Below, in pieces: positions 12,501 through 26,844 of a stretch of 64,000 nucleotides of DNA. Position numbers and translations under genes: made by a program. The DNA is from Brachycybe producta (taxonomy: Eukaryota > Arthropoda > Diplopoda > Playtdesmida > Andrognathidae): positions 186,001 to 250,000 of the forward strand of contig JAUPFP010000042.1 of the NCBI GenBank assembly GCA_036925085.1, in the 5' to 3' direction. The notes beneath the pieces are model-generated. The model made no database searches, was not told the DNA's origin, and saw only the letters and a program-made list of their open reading frames with translations. Within the stretch, counting starts at the first letter, position 1. The number at the start of each line of letters is the position of its first letter.

Positions 12501-15500
12501 AATCATCTGTTCACGATGTTTAGATGGTCTTTGTGACGGATGATGCCTTGTGTTTGGCAAAGACTGATGCGACAAAGAACGTCTCGGTTGATCGTACGAG
12601 GAACGAGTAGGCGGATAATCACCCGATAACTGATTATTATGTGCATCCGAGTAAACGTACTGAGGATGCAAAGCTAATAACTTGTTATCAACTGGCAAAT
12701 GAGACTGCATTGCATTTGGAAATGCAATACCACCGACAGATAATGGATCAACCACATCTTCTGATATGTAAGATTCTTCGTACGGCGATGGTGGAGACAA
12801 AGGATATTCATGCGTCACACGTCCGACGACGGCACCGAAATGTGTTTCGATCGGAAGAGTCATTGCCGTATTATTATCGACAACAACATTATTGCAATGT
12901 TGATCGACACAAGAAGAAGCATCTTCGTCGTCGGGATTGTCTAAATTGTCTAAACTCCGCGATTCGATCTTCGTATGCGGAACGGTCGAGAAAGTTCTAT
13001 CTAAGCTACCGTACCTCTGATTCGTCGGATTGGACACGGAATGATGACGGCGACCGTAAGATGGCGCTGTATGACAGCCCGACATGCCACTGTTTCCACT
13101 ACTAACACTTCCTGATCCTCCTCTCATGTTATCCAGTTCTTCTTGGCTGTAAAAAACTTGACTTGTCCTTTGCATTGGAACGTTGTAAAGACCACGGCTT
13201 TCGATTGGAATCGCTGCATCGTATTTGTTTTTGTACAATGGACTAAAGGTGCCACTACCTTTGAGAAAAAAAATTTCAATATCATGTTTTTCGAACGTCA
13301 CTTTTCTGAAATACAGTGGAAACCGTTTAACACGAAATTAAAAAGACTCAAGATATGTTTTTGTGTTAAAAGAATTTTAAAAACCAATTTTATCATCCAT
13401 ATTAGTATCATATATATAATATCACTCAATATAAATAAAACAAATAAAATAAACATTTTTTAAATAATTAAAACTTAATTTAGTTTAATAAAAATCAGTA
13501 ACTTTGGATTGCATATTTTACATATAAAATAATATGTAATGTTTGTTTATGCATGTGTGTAATATTTAAGCGTAATTCCGAAAAAAGAGCAAATTCGAAA
13601 AAAAGAGGTTGTAGAAAAGAGGTTTTACAAAAGATACAACCTGTCTTGTCTCTCAGGGCTTTTTTTCATATATTTTTTTATTTATACATAATTATACATA
13701 AATTATACATAAAAAAGCCATGAGAGACCCGACAGAAAATGTATTTTGTGTTAAACGGTTTTCACTGTAGTTGTTTCGATAACTTACTTGTACTGCTGCT
13801 ATTGCTAACGTTGTCGTACTCCGAGTGGCACCTATGGGTTCTTGTGCTAAAAGTTGGATACTGTTGATTACGATATGTAGACCTGGTCTGATAAATCGAG
13901 CTTGGAATGTAACCACTAGTAACCAATCTAAAAATGGAAGAAAAAGAAACACATAAGGAAATTTGCCCTGAAAAAAAAAACATTGAAGCAAATCTTATTT
14001 TTAAAGAAAACTCCCAACCTGCTTGGACTAGTTGTCCGAGAACTGGGCGCCATCGGTGGTCTACAAGGACTTGAGGGAGTGGATGGTCGACCGTGAGACA
14101 ACGACGTACAGGTTGATGATGCTGAAGAATGGCTCGGGTTGCGTAAATGTCGATCGGAATGTGGAGACTGAGAAACAGTCTTTAAAAATTAAAACTGTCA
14201 TTAAAATAATCATCCAACAAATGAAACCAAAAAATAATAGGTAATTTTCTTTAGATGTAAACAAAACGGTCAACGATTCGATCACAATTGTGAGCATCTT
14301 CAGAACGCAATAAAATAATCACTTTAAATTCAAATTGTGATCGAAACGTCAGCCATGTTGTTTGTTTATATTAAAATTCTTGTTGAAATTAGTTGGTTTA
14401 GATGGCTTTTCAATTCTTCAAAATTTATCTAAAAAAGAATTACTTGTCATTACTAAAATATAGTCCAGAATCTAATATTTTATTTTAAAAAATAGCATTA
14501 ATTATATTTACTCTGAGACTATGTTTTTCTGAATCTTCATCTAATTTCGAAGACTTTCCCGATGATGGAGTTCCAGGTGGAACAGGAGATGTTACATTCG
14601 ACAGATTCACAGTCTCAACATTGAAAACAGAGTCGCCATCATCTGCCGATCTGTTACGTACGTTATCGCCGAGTTCTGAATCAGCGATACAATAATAAAT
14701 CAAGAAACCTGTAGCAATTATAAGTGTAATGTGTTATCTTACCTCCCAACGTTGGTCTCGGCTGCTTCTTTTTAATCTGTCCGCGAGCGTGATTCTTTTG
14801 ACTGATTGCACTGCGTGCGCACATCAATTTCTGCTCGAGCCCTTTCAATTTTGTTTCAGACTGCTGATAGTTTATTTTGCGTTGTTTACGCATGCTTTTC
14901 TTTGTGCTTGCATCATTGGCTAACTTTAGTGCTGCACTCGTTATCCTCTTTTGAATTTCATACTCTAGTTCCAAAGCGGCCACATCTTCCTCCTGATGTC
15001 GGATCAAACGAAAACAAACGAAACGTTCAACACAAAAAGATACATACTTTAATATAATCTGTTTAAACAGACAATACACCTCATTGGATTTGAGTTTGTT
15101 GAGAAGGTTCTCAGGCAATGCGAATGAAGTTCCCATACGCCTTCTGATTTGAGGTTTCTGTTCGCCAGGCGCAAGTGGAGTCTCCGGAGGCAAAACTCCA
15201 ATTATTCCCTAAAACGAGTTAACAAATAATTAAAGTGACGTCTAAGACAACACAAACGAAAAAAAAAAAACCTACCGCCTCTTCGAGACATAACAATTTC
15301 AATTTATGTGTCCTCTCTTTCAATTTCTCTTCAAGAGCATCTTTCCGCGCTTTCAAAGCAGCCAACATTTCTAAACGCGCAGCACGAGCGGCTTCGCTAA
15401 GTTCCGTATCATCCGTTCCACCGTTAGGAAGTGTTGTATTCAGGCTCTGAGTACTTCCGCTTCGACTTAAGTTTGAAGCAGAACTGGTTGTGGATAAAGA

Positions 15501-18500
15501 CTGACGGCTAGTTGATAATTCTTTGGCTATTTCGCTTAGCCGACGTATTGAACTCGAAGAGTTCTGATTTATAAAACAAAAACATTTTAATTTAAATCTA
15601 TGTTAATGTGCAGATTCGGAAGGCAAGATTTGGATTTAATCGCAACCTTAGACTGTTTCCTGTCTAAATAAAACTGATGCTGGCTGATAGCCATGGACCA
15701 AATGGCTTTCGTGAGGGTGGGATTAGCGGCAAACCACACGAGAACAGTTACGTTTCCTGGACCGAAAGTACGCCTGCTTACAGAAACCCTAAAGATAATA
15801 AACATTTATACAAAATGCTATGATTTATTTTAGAAGATATAATTTCAACACAAAACTTAATGGATAAAAAACTATCATTTCAATATATCAAAAATACAAT
15901 TTCGTTTTCGTTTGTGTGAGGTGAAGGGTTCGCAAGACATGGTTTAAAATCGAGGAAAGTTTTGGTTATCATCGACCGTGACAAACCGAACTTACTGAGT
16001 AGTGGGATCGCATATGGCATCACTGAGCTCATCGAGATTATCAACTGGTTCTTCGATGGCGTCTTCGTATAAATTAAAACTGCTCAAAGCATGTGTTATT
16101 CTGAGGGTAAATAAATAAAATATGTCGAGAACACACACAAAAAAAGAACAAAATAAAATAAAATGGGAATTCCCTAAAAATCGCAGCAACCCAACACCAA
16201 AAAAGAATTGTTAAAACGGTTAAAATAATAATTAAGAATTGATTACTTAAAAACACATAGTACCAAAAGTATGAAGCTATAAATTCAATTACAACTACAA
16301 AATACCGAAAGTAAAATGTTACTTGTTAGTAAAAAAAAAAAAAAAAAAAAAATTCACAAACATAAAACATGCAAGTGCCAGGTGCCCCAATATGACAACC
16401 AAAAAAAAAGTGTGAAAGAAATATTGTAAAGGTGCGGAATGAAAAATTGTGACTAAATCAAACGGTGCAGTGCTCAATAACAATAGATTGCAATTAGCAA
16501 TTTTTAGAGTATATCGAAAATATGATTAACACCGCCGTGCAGTTTCGTTGGTTGCAAACAGCAACAATGCAATGAAAATAGGGTCTCTACATTTTGTGGT
16601 CGATATTTCAAGTCTCCAGCATATGAATAACATGTAATTATTCTATCAATGTATTCTAATTTATAATTTAGGCGATTTTTTTTACCAATCTCCATTCTCA
16701 ATTAACATAATTAATTTATGAACAGGTGATTTTAGAACTGCGGTTTTTCCACGTTTCAGAAGCAAATACTAAGACGAAATTGATATTGTTTCATAAACTA
16801 GAAAGGTAGCTTAATTGCTTAATAAGAAATTCATGTTGATACTTTTCAAAACAAACTTTTTATAGACAATAATCTAAAAATATAGTCTTTAAGCACTGTC
16901 TGCATAAAGTTGGATCATTTACACATTTACATAAAAAGCTTAATTTAAAATATATCATCATGTCAAATACGAAATATCACAAATCAAATATATCCTTAAG
17001 TGACTGAGCTACCATTTCTAGTTTCTAAAACACTTTCCATTTTGTCTCTACGAGCTTGTAATTTGTATCCAAAAGAGAAAATAGCCAAAGTTCGAGGGGC
17101 GTTTATAATTTAAAACTACTTTTAAGTTGAATTTTCTCCCCTTTATTTTATCTACCAGTCATAACACTCCATCCTTATAGAAATTAAAAATTCTTATCCA
17201 TGCGTTGAGCAGTTTTTTTATATTTTTATCACCAAATGATGGAACAAATGTTAATGGACATTTGCGACCTTTAGTATTTTCGCAGGTTTTATACTTTATA
17301 AATCATAATAAATGAACAAAATGACTAAGCTTATATTGTAAAATTACAATCGCAAGTTTAAAACAACCACTACAAAGACACGCAAACACAATCCGAGAAC
17401 GAGAAAAATTAGCATCTTTATAAATCGATATATTTGAATAAAGACCAAGATAAACTGGAAATCATATTGGAGCAACCTATATACACAAAATGAATGTAAA
17501 TTATACCTTTTTAAGAACAAAAAGGTCAATGAAGAGAAATAATTACAACCAAAGAATATAAAAGAAAATATAAATCCTTATGTTAATGCATCTCTTACCT
17601 TTTCGGATCGTGAACTTCGATTGAAAATTTACGATCTCTAAAATACAGATTTTCCAAATGCCTCCACTGAAATACCTACCGATAAATAATGATTAAAATA
17701 AGAAACGAATCAAATGACGGAGTTTAATAAAACAAATGTTTTTTACATTATTCCGGTTAAATTTTTGAATTACCTTTTTGGGCACTTTTTGATTAGTAAT
17801 CTCATACTGAGAAATACCCTTGTAACTTAAACCAAGCCACCATTTAGAACCACCCTTGTCCTTTTTAAACAAAACGCGTCATTAAAAAATGTCCAAATCA
17901 AATTGAAAAAGAAAAACCGCCTTTCAGGTAAAAACAAAATATTTTACCTTGACTTCATAATAATGAACTCCGTAGGTTGGCAATCCTTCAATGAGGCTCA
18001 TATAACTGAAATAAAACAAACAAAAACATTCCTTATCAATGAGTAAGAAGATCACTTTTTGACGTTACAAATCACATCATCATGCGATTTATTTTTCATC
18101 CGGAAAGAATGTTTCATTCTGGTTGGTTAACAATCACAATCAACAAAATCTCTTCTTTTTTTTGGCCTCTCCCACGCAATTCATTTTACGCAAATACACA
18201 ACTTCCAACAAACCGATCTGCTCCAAATAAAATAATCATCCAACAGACCACAACCATTAAAATTAAGAAATGGCCCATGAATGAGCATCTCATGGAATGA
18301 CATTCATTCATTCATTCATTCAGTGAACAGCGAAGCCACGTAAGAAACGTTACTTTTAAAAAAAATAAGTTTTAGATTTCCTGTGATGAATTTTGCGATA
18401 AAAAAAACTTGCTTTTCTATGAAATTGCAAAAAATAAATTATATAGCTTAAGCTGGCTTAGCTGGGTAAACACGATCAAATCTGGCTTGATCAATTTCAA

Positions 18501-21500
18501 TAATCATGTATGTGGTGAAATTATGTTAATTCCATTTTTTTTTTATTTTTTTTTTACCTTGAACGATCTGCTCGGCCAGATTTTCCATCAATTTTGGTTT
18601 AATATAAATGGTTTCTCGCTAATTGTCCATCCACACCACAAACCATATTCAATGTAAACCAAAATACGCATTTGTTCAAATGGTAATCTTTGCAATGATG
18701 TAAATATGTGCAATTAGTTTAAGAGAAAAAAAAATAGGCTCTGTCTACAAAATAAGTTTCAGAGACAACTGAGAATTAACAAGCTAGAATTGATCGTTTG
18801 TACCCAGCTTCAGGTTAAATTCAAAATATACATTGAGTTTCCAAGAAACGTAAAAAATTCTTGCCGATTGACTCAAAAAAATTAATATGAGTAACACAGA
18901 AAGCATTCCAGAGATTAGATAAGCAATAATTTGTCTTCAACAACATCAAAACAAAAAAAAAAAAACCCACTAAACTGTTACGCAAACACGAACACTAATA
19001 ATAACTGAGAGGAAATCACTGTAGCGGAAGAAACCGTTGAGTTTATATTTTAATTGGTAATTCGAATTGAGGCAGCAACGCATAGTTCCATGTTTACGAT
19101 CAAGGAAACAAGTCAACAAAACGGCACTTTTATGAACAAACGGCTGTTGAATCGTTCGTGTGTACATGTATTTGTGCAACAACAAATTTAAATTTCTATT
19201 TTAAAATTAATTTATCCATGAGTAATAAAGCAAACGATTTCATACTATGCTATTACGTAACGTGAAATAAAAGTTCCATTTGTGGTCAGTAAAAAAAACC
19301 TTCACTTCATTGGTACAGTTAGTTGTATGGAAAATAAAGCGCCGCTATGAATTACACTTCATAAAAGTTTCCAATATTTGATTTTGAATTGCAGTTGCGC
19401 AATCACTATTTCAGAATGTAGAAAATAATTTCGTGTATAAGCACATCAAGCATTTTCCGCAGTAATCTCATGGTAAAAACAGCTGAATGTCATCAATTGT
19501 TGCTTGGGTCAGACTTACTGCCAGAACAACCATATTTTATATAAACTACAGTTAGTTGTTTTACGAAACAGGTGAACGTCTAACTCATGTCTTTTTGTCT
19601 GCGTTTCAGCAACAATACAAAGGAGAAATTGAAGTGTGTTAGAAAACTAGAACGGCAGCAATATTTCCATGTCGATATCTTTCAAAATAAACATTTTACA
19701 CACATTAATTTCATAAATATTGTCTGCTTAAAGTTTGGTTCATTTCAAACTGACATAAAAAGCTCATTATCGAAGATATCAATGTGAAAGTACACTTACG
19801 TGATTGAGCTACCCTTCCAGTTTCTAAAACTCTTAAGTTTCTCTTAATTTTACTCCTGAACGATAGAAAAACCAATCAATAAAAGCCTTCGTTTTTGTTG
19901 TTAGTATACTATAAGTATAACAAAAGTTCGATTTTTTTACAGAAAACTTGTATCAGCCTCAAATAAAAGCAAAACTTTTCTGAACAAACGTTCCCCCTCT
20001 ATAATAAGGCAACTTTCACAATATAACAAAACCGTAGCAACAATCCTGTAACACAGCATTGGTATATGTAATCCCAACTTAACCCCACATACGAATAATA
20101 AAGCAGAGTAATAAATGTGTGAATAATAATTATTACGTTAAAACAAACCAATCTTTTGCAACTTAATCTCAGAGAACAACATAAAAACCAGAACAATACT
20201 TTTTTTCTGTAAATCATGGCGTTCTAATGTTTATATTGTGACTATTAACATTTGTCAATATTTCATGCATTTGAATAGGAAATCTGCGCACACCATCAGT
20301 GCCAGAAATGAGATTATCATACTTCAAGTACTCCCGCATAAAAATATGTTCAAAAACCAATTACACAAAGGAAATTGGAGTCTCAATATAGAAAATAGGA
20401 TATCTGCCAATCAACGGAACACCACAGCCAAACAGGAGCAAAAGTAGAGAATAAAAACCCTTCGTAATTGCCTTTTCTTTCAATTCAAAAGACAAAAAAA
20501 AACATACACACACACACTATGAAGAAAAATTTAATAAGAAAACCAATTTGCGTCGTGCAAGAAGAATAGAACAAAAAACCTTAATATTGTTTTTTTCTTC
20601 TTCTTCATCTCTAATCAATGCGACTCGCTATTATACGAGAAAGAAAGAAATGAAATTTAATAATGAAGAAAGGCTTTTTTGCACTGCACATATAGTGAAA
20701 ACCATTTAACAATATAAATCGGATAACACGAAATATATTTTCCGCCTGACCCCTTAGAATAAATAGCATTAAAAATTCTTTCTTTTAACACGGAAAAAAT
20801 ATTCCGATCCATTCCATTTCGTATTAAACGGTTCCCACTGTATCAAAAATGTAAAGTTTTTACTTTTCTATTAAAGGCAAACTCCATGATTTAAAGACTA
20901 TAAACGGAGCTCAAATATGTGGTTTCAAAATGTCAAAATTAAGTTTTTAAAAAAGAGGATAATTACTTTACGATTGCAAATCCTCGTGATTGGCCAGCTA
21001 ACTTCCTATAATGAGCAATCACTTTGTCTTCACTATATATATAAAAAAAAGAAATATTGGCAAAAAGTGCAAAAACAATTGAGACTTGATGCGAGAAGTA
21101 ATTTTCTATTTAAACTTTTGACACACGGCCTTAAATGCGTTCTTACCACCATGCAATCGAAGGTTTATCCTTGAGAACAGACGAAGGTAGGAGAGGAACT
21201 TTCTTTAAATGACTTCTACATGTGCCATCACTGAAACGGAAAAAAAAGTTAAATAATGCATAAGGAGTAATTTATGAAACAAACAATAGAAATGTAATTG
21301 CATAGACTGAAGCTACTGCAGATTCAATGCAAAAACACCCAGATATGTAACAAAAAACAATTTCTGAGCCAAAAAAAAAGTGGAATGTTCAAGTACCAAA
21401 GATGTAATCTTTTTCAAAACATTTGGACACATTCAATGTTTGTAAAATAGTAACATGCCAAAAAAAAATACAAATATTATAATCAGTTCAAGAATATTGT

Positions 21501-24500
21501 GTCTACAAGACTTCTAATAGAAGTCTGTTCAGCGAAAAAAAAAAAAAATAACAAAAACCTGAAGCAATTTTCCGACAAAATCACTGAATGGTTGAATACA
21601 TTTGATGGAGATGTTGTTTTGAGACTCTTCTGTCTGAACAAACAGACATTTTAAGAAAATCTCATGGTGTTTAACGAGCTTTAAAAAACTCTCTCTAACC
21701 GGATATTCCGATTCTGTGTATTGGTTATGCTTTGTTTGTGTTCACCTTAACTGAGGCTTCTCTCTCCCTTAAACAATCCTTTTCATTTACTTTGAAATCA
21801 ATACGAAAAATATAAACACGTGCCAAACATTAATTAAATAGAAGTAAAAATGAGCAGCCGTAAAAAACTGGTAGCCACTAAGATAATTTAATGACTAATA
21901 ACAAGAGGCAATTAATATATAATCCGCCAGTAAAGACACTTTTAATGGTTACTATCCTATAAAGATGTGCCAACAATACTGTACACTCTAAAGCCTTTTT
22001 CAGACTAAGCTTTCATTTGAAAACGGCAACGTTTTTGCAGTTTTTAGGAATCAAGCATTTGCAGATTTTTTCCATAAATGGGGAAGAGTGACAAATTGAT
22101 TACAGATCTATAGGTTATAGTTGCCTCACCATAAGAAGAAGCCCATGCCGACTTGTGTCCCTTTGTCTGATAAAAAAGGGGTAATAACAAAAGAATGCAG
22201 AAACACCTTTTGTTTAAACTGTTGAGAATGTTTTAACGTTTTCTATAGAAAATTACACTGAAGTTGCTCATAGTCATGAGTGTCGCTCATAAATTTAGGC
22301 TTCAAGACATAAAGTTAAAATTTCCAAACATTAATTTTATTTTAAAATTTTAAAAAATCTGTAATAAAACAACAAATTAGCTTTGAAAAGGCGCAATTGC
22401 CCCTTGTCCCTCTTGTTCCTCATGGTATGAGAAAGACCAATTGTAGAAAAATGCAATCTCCTAACAATAGCAGCAGTTACCAATACAGTAGTCAGTCATT
22501 CGTGAGCCAAATTAGAATCAGCCTCAGCCAATTAGAATGCATTAACTATATTGCTTCTTAACAAGGTATTCAAACATGGTCAACCACAAAAGATAACAAT
22601 GTTTCCATTCCAATCGTTAAGTCATTTCGAGACAAAGTTTGCTGAAGCTTCCAAACGCCACTGTTACAAACTTCCTAGAGGTGCCGTACTTCTAGAATAA
22701 AGCTTCGGCAAAGAATTATATACTTGGACCCAATTATGAAATGCTGAATAACAGAATTTTAGACAAAGCGTAAAAAACGTGGATAATATCCTCATCATTA
22801 GCTCGTAAATGAAAGAAGATGAGAGTATTTAATTCCAATATTGCTAACATAAAACCCTATTCAACAAACAAAAAAGGAAACTATAAAACAGAAATCAGTG
22901 ATGGCTCGAAAGAGTTAAAACTGTTATGCTTATTGGATTTAAAGATTATCTAAATTTTTCTACCATTCTTCTTCTACATGAGATGCTGTTTTTTTATGAA
23001 CTTGGGGCCTAACCGCGTTGGTAACATTGTATTCATCGAGGAAGTGGATTTTCGCCCACTTTTCACTGCAGATTCCACTTGCAGATTTCACGTTTCAGTC
23101 AATTTTACAGTTTGCTTTATTGATTCACTTACTCGATATAATCGCCGTAGGTTACTTGTAGTGCATGGGCAGCCAATTCAAAGGCAACATCACTGTCAAC
23201 TTCAATCTGACCCTAAAAAATGACAAAAATCAAAAACAATGTTTAAAATGATTCACTTTTGCATTTTTCATAGAAAGTTCATTACAGTTTTAGATATCAT
23301 TAATTACCAAGCCTATAACAATTTAAGAAGACATTAACATACTGCGAAACCAAATCTTTTCACAAATCAAACTGAACTGATCATGGAAAATGAATAAATA
23401 TCAACTGAAATACATTCATCGAGGAAAAGAAATTCAAACCTTTACTTTGATGCTCAAAATATGAAAAATTAATTACAAAATAACTGACAATCTTCGTCAC
23501 TTTTTCCGAACCGTTGTTTGTCAACCAGAGAGACATTTTCAGACATGATTAAATAAATCATTATGTTCCAAAGTGTCTCAAAGTCAATTTAGTTCCATGT
23601 TGCAAGTTCCGCTCATTCTTTTGACAACTTTTCCAAGTAAAATTCGATCGCAAAAGTGTCAATGAAAAAAAAAAAAAAATCTCTCAAACTACTTTTCTTA
23701 AATAATTGTCTAAAATAATTGTCTAAAATAAATTCCCCGTTTACGGAGTTGTTCTTGTCATCAGTAAGAAAGAAAAGAACAGCAACATTTTCAATCTCAC
23801 TAATGCAACGAAGATTCAAAACAAAACAAAAAAAGAAGATAAAAACATCTAATAAATTAGTCATATTCTTGAAATGTATTCTTGCAAACTTTAGAACTTT
23901 TCACTTTCCATAATATTTTATCCCCAACTTTTCCTAAAACAACATTTCTGCAACAAAAAAACAAAAAAATTCTAAATTATAATTACTCAAGGTATGGATA
24001 GGAGGAGGCCGACATATTGCAGTAATAATATTGTTAACTCAAATTCACCAGAGACTCAACATTATTATAATATACCTCTAAAAAAATACAAAATCTTAAG
24101 TTTATGTCAGCTGTTTAAGAAAAAAAAAACCTGTTTTAGAAATGGAGACTGAGAACGAGTTTTCAGGGTCAAACCAGGTCAAATACCTGTTTTTAGTGTT
24201 CACCCACAATACATAGATAATATATCTAAGACAGCCCACGAGCAAAAAAAAAAGGAACAACCATTTTAGTTTTAGAGATGAGAACAAACAGAAAAAAAGT
24301 AAAATGTTCTTCAACATAAAAAAATGAAAACGTCTAACAAAAAGACTTTTGTGTTCACATAGTGTTTGAGAAAGTCTTTTTTATATTTTTAACCAATTTT
24401 AAATTTTATTTAACACTAAGGCCCATATGGCACACAGACAACTTTTAACCGCTTTTCAATTGCAATATGAAGTCGAGTAGTCGTCAAAATCGACCCACCT

Positions 24501-26768
24501 TGAATCTTTTCATAGAAAATATATTGCAATCACAGCCCAACCACCTTTGACTTCATTTTGTAGTCGAAATGTGGTCTGTTTGTTCCAACCCTTACAATTA
24601 TTAAAAACTAAGTTTAAAATGAAATTTACATCGACAATTTATTGAAAAACAACTAAAGTTCTTCACTCACAATAGGATCAAGACTGACGGATCTCGACAA
24701 ATAGATTAAATCCATCAATTTATCCGTCATCGAAATAGCTATTCAAATCTACCGTCCTAACCGTCCCTCCGTCAGTCTTCGTCCCATAGTGAATTCGTAA
24801 CTTTACGTATTATTCTATCCAGAATAATAAATATCAACACACCTCAAGAAGTTGAAGATGAAGGATGAATTTATATAACCTGAGATCATGAAACTGATGA
24901 CAGACAAGATATTTGTTGACACATACAGAATCCTAGTATATATCAGCCACGTTAATATATTGCACAAACAGCAACACTAGAGATCACACAATTTATGCGG
25001 TAAAACAATAACAACACCACATGGTGATCGTGCTTAACAACATCTCAACAATGTGCGGTGATGCAGTCCTCTCATTAGATTACAAAGACATAAAATAACC
25101 GTATACAATTTTCATGATACAGAAGAACACGCCAGAGAAAAGAGGACCAGACCCACTTGAAGCACACAAGGGAACCAAAGCAGCACTCAGCAAACAATTC
25201 CACAGAATAACCACCCTACGAGAACATCGATAAATACTACGAGTATACATGTGTTGTACTATAAAACTACAGTGAATTGCTGGAGAGAAAAAGATAAACC
25301 TCGAGCCAATAACTTAGTTAAAAGAGCCGCAATTTGTTTTAAAATATGATCGTACCTCCCCCCCCCCCAACACACATTTACACTGCTCAAAAAAGTATCT
25401 TTTTTTTGGCACAAACTCCAAATATTTGATGAAAGTTCAAGCAAAAACGTACTTTTCGATCAGTGTGAACGATGTTTTACTCGGATTTTATTCATTCTCT
25501 TTTGGTTTTCTGTTCCTTTTTTGGGGGGAGGGGAGGGTATTTTTCATTGATAATTTAAAGGTTCTTAAAGACAATGAATAAGTCCTTTTAGAAAAAATCC
25601 TATTATGGATGCACCTCGCCAATTTAAATAAATAATAGCTAGTTGAAAAGATCGTGTCGATTAAATAACAAATATGTAGATTTTCTTTCGGCGAAAACAC
25701 TAAAACCGCCATTATAAAGTTAGAATTTACATACAGGTATATGGCTATTAAAAGCTGCTATGACGATTTTAACATGCATGTGGCCTAACCTAACTTAAAG
25801 TTAGGCCCTACGAATGTTTAAATAAGCATAACAACGTCTTAAAAAGCAGTAGACCTTCCATGTAAATTCTAAACCTTGTTCGCGTTTTTGCACGTTGTTT
25901 CTGCCAAATAAAATTTGCATATTCGTACTCAGATCGAGAATAACTTTCCAACATGCTACAGTTTATTAAAATTTCCGAGAGGTTCCTTTAGTAGAATTTT
26001 ACCCTCTATTTACAGCTCTCAAGAGCCCTGTTTATTAAAAAAAAAAAGTGATACGGAGCCATACGAGCTGTATAAACAAAAGAAACGAACTAAATGAGAA
26101 CATCCAAATGAAAAATCAATGAATAAAATAAGATAGGCCTACAATGAAATTTGGAACATACGCAGGTTTAAACAAACAAACTACTGTGGTAATGCAAGGT
26201 TAAAAAGAAAGTTATAAAAGCTATTTAAGAGTGAACTTAACACTTTATAGTATTTGTAAATCGATACTGAACAACAACAACAAAAAAACCAATTCCGATA
26301 GTTGTTTCACCTGAAAAACTCATGTTTGGTAATGGTCTTTCAAACTGACAAAAAAAAACTTATCTAAACTTGAGCTAAAAGCTAAATGGAATATAATGCA
26401 CCTCTAATACCATAGTACGAGTAAGTTGCCTGATGTAAGTTGCTAAGGAAACGTTCACGAGACAACGACTCTCCATCACTCTCGTAAGTAAAGAGTAAGT
26501 ATCCCGGTACAGTGCATTCACTCTCACCATCTTTTCCATTCAAAGAGCCATTTCATATCGCACCAAGCATCTCTCTCATCCACCCACTTACGTTTTTTTT
26601 AGCCAATTAGTTAATGCCGATAAAGTGCCCATACTCAACTTGGTGAAATCATTATCACGCCAAAGATTAAAATCAATAACCACAACATTAAATAAAAGTG
26701 TGCACAAAGCGCAACACAACAACAAAAAAAGATAAAAATTACGCACAGAATACATAATAATAATAATG

Positions 26769-26844
<76 letters not shown>

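Larger units (their letters stand above)
18006..21146 (-). other. FRMD4 intron where a FERM exon is expected
   Basis: 3.1-kb interval between FERM exons. Vertebrate FRMD4 has coding sequence at this point that is not found here. The only GC-richer exon-like stretch is 18558-18618 (acceptor attag, donor caag|gtaaaa), but its 61 nt would break the frame. The region also holds cattcattc repeats at 18302-18322, a foldback copy at 19556-19880 and a pogo-like MITE at 20691-20842. Confidence 0.55.

Noticed and set aside
12641..13105. Plus-strand open frame of 154 codons
   Set aside because: Also antisense to the FRMD4 tail exon; no start context or family resemblance.
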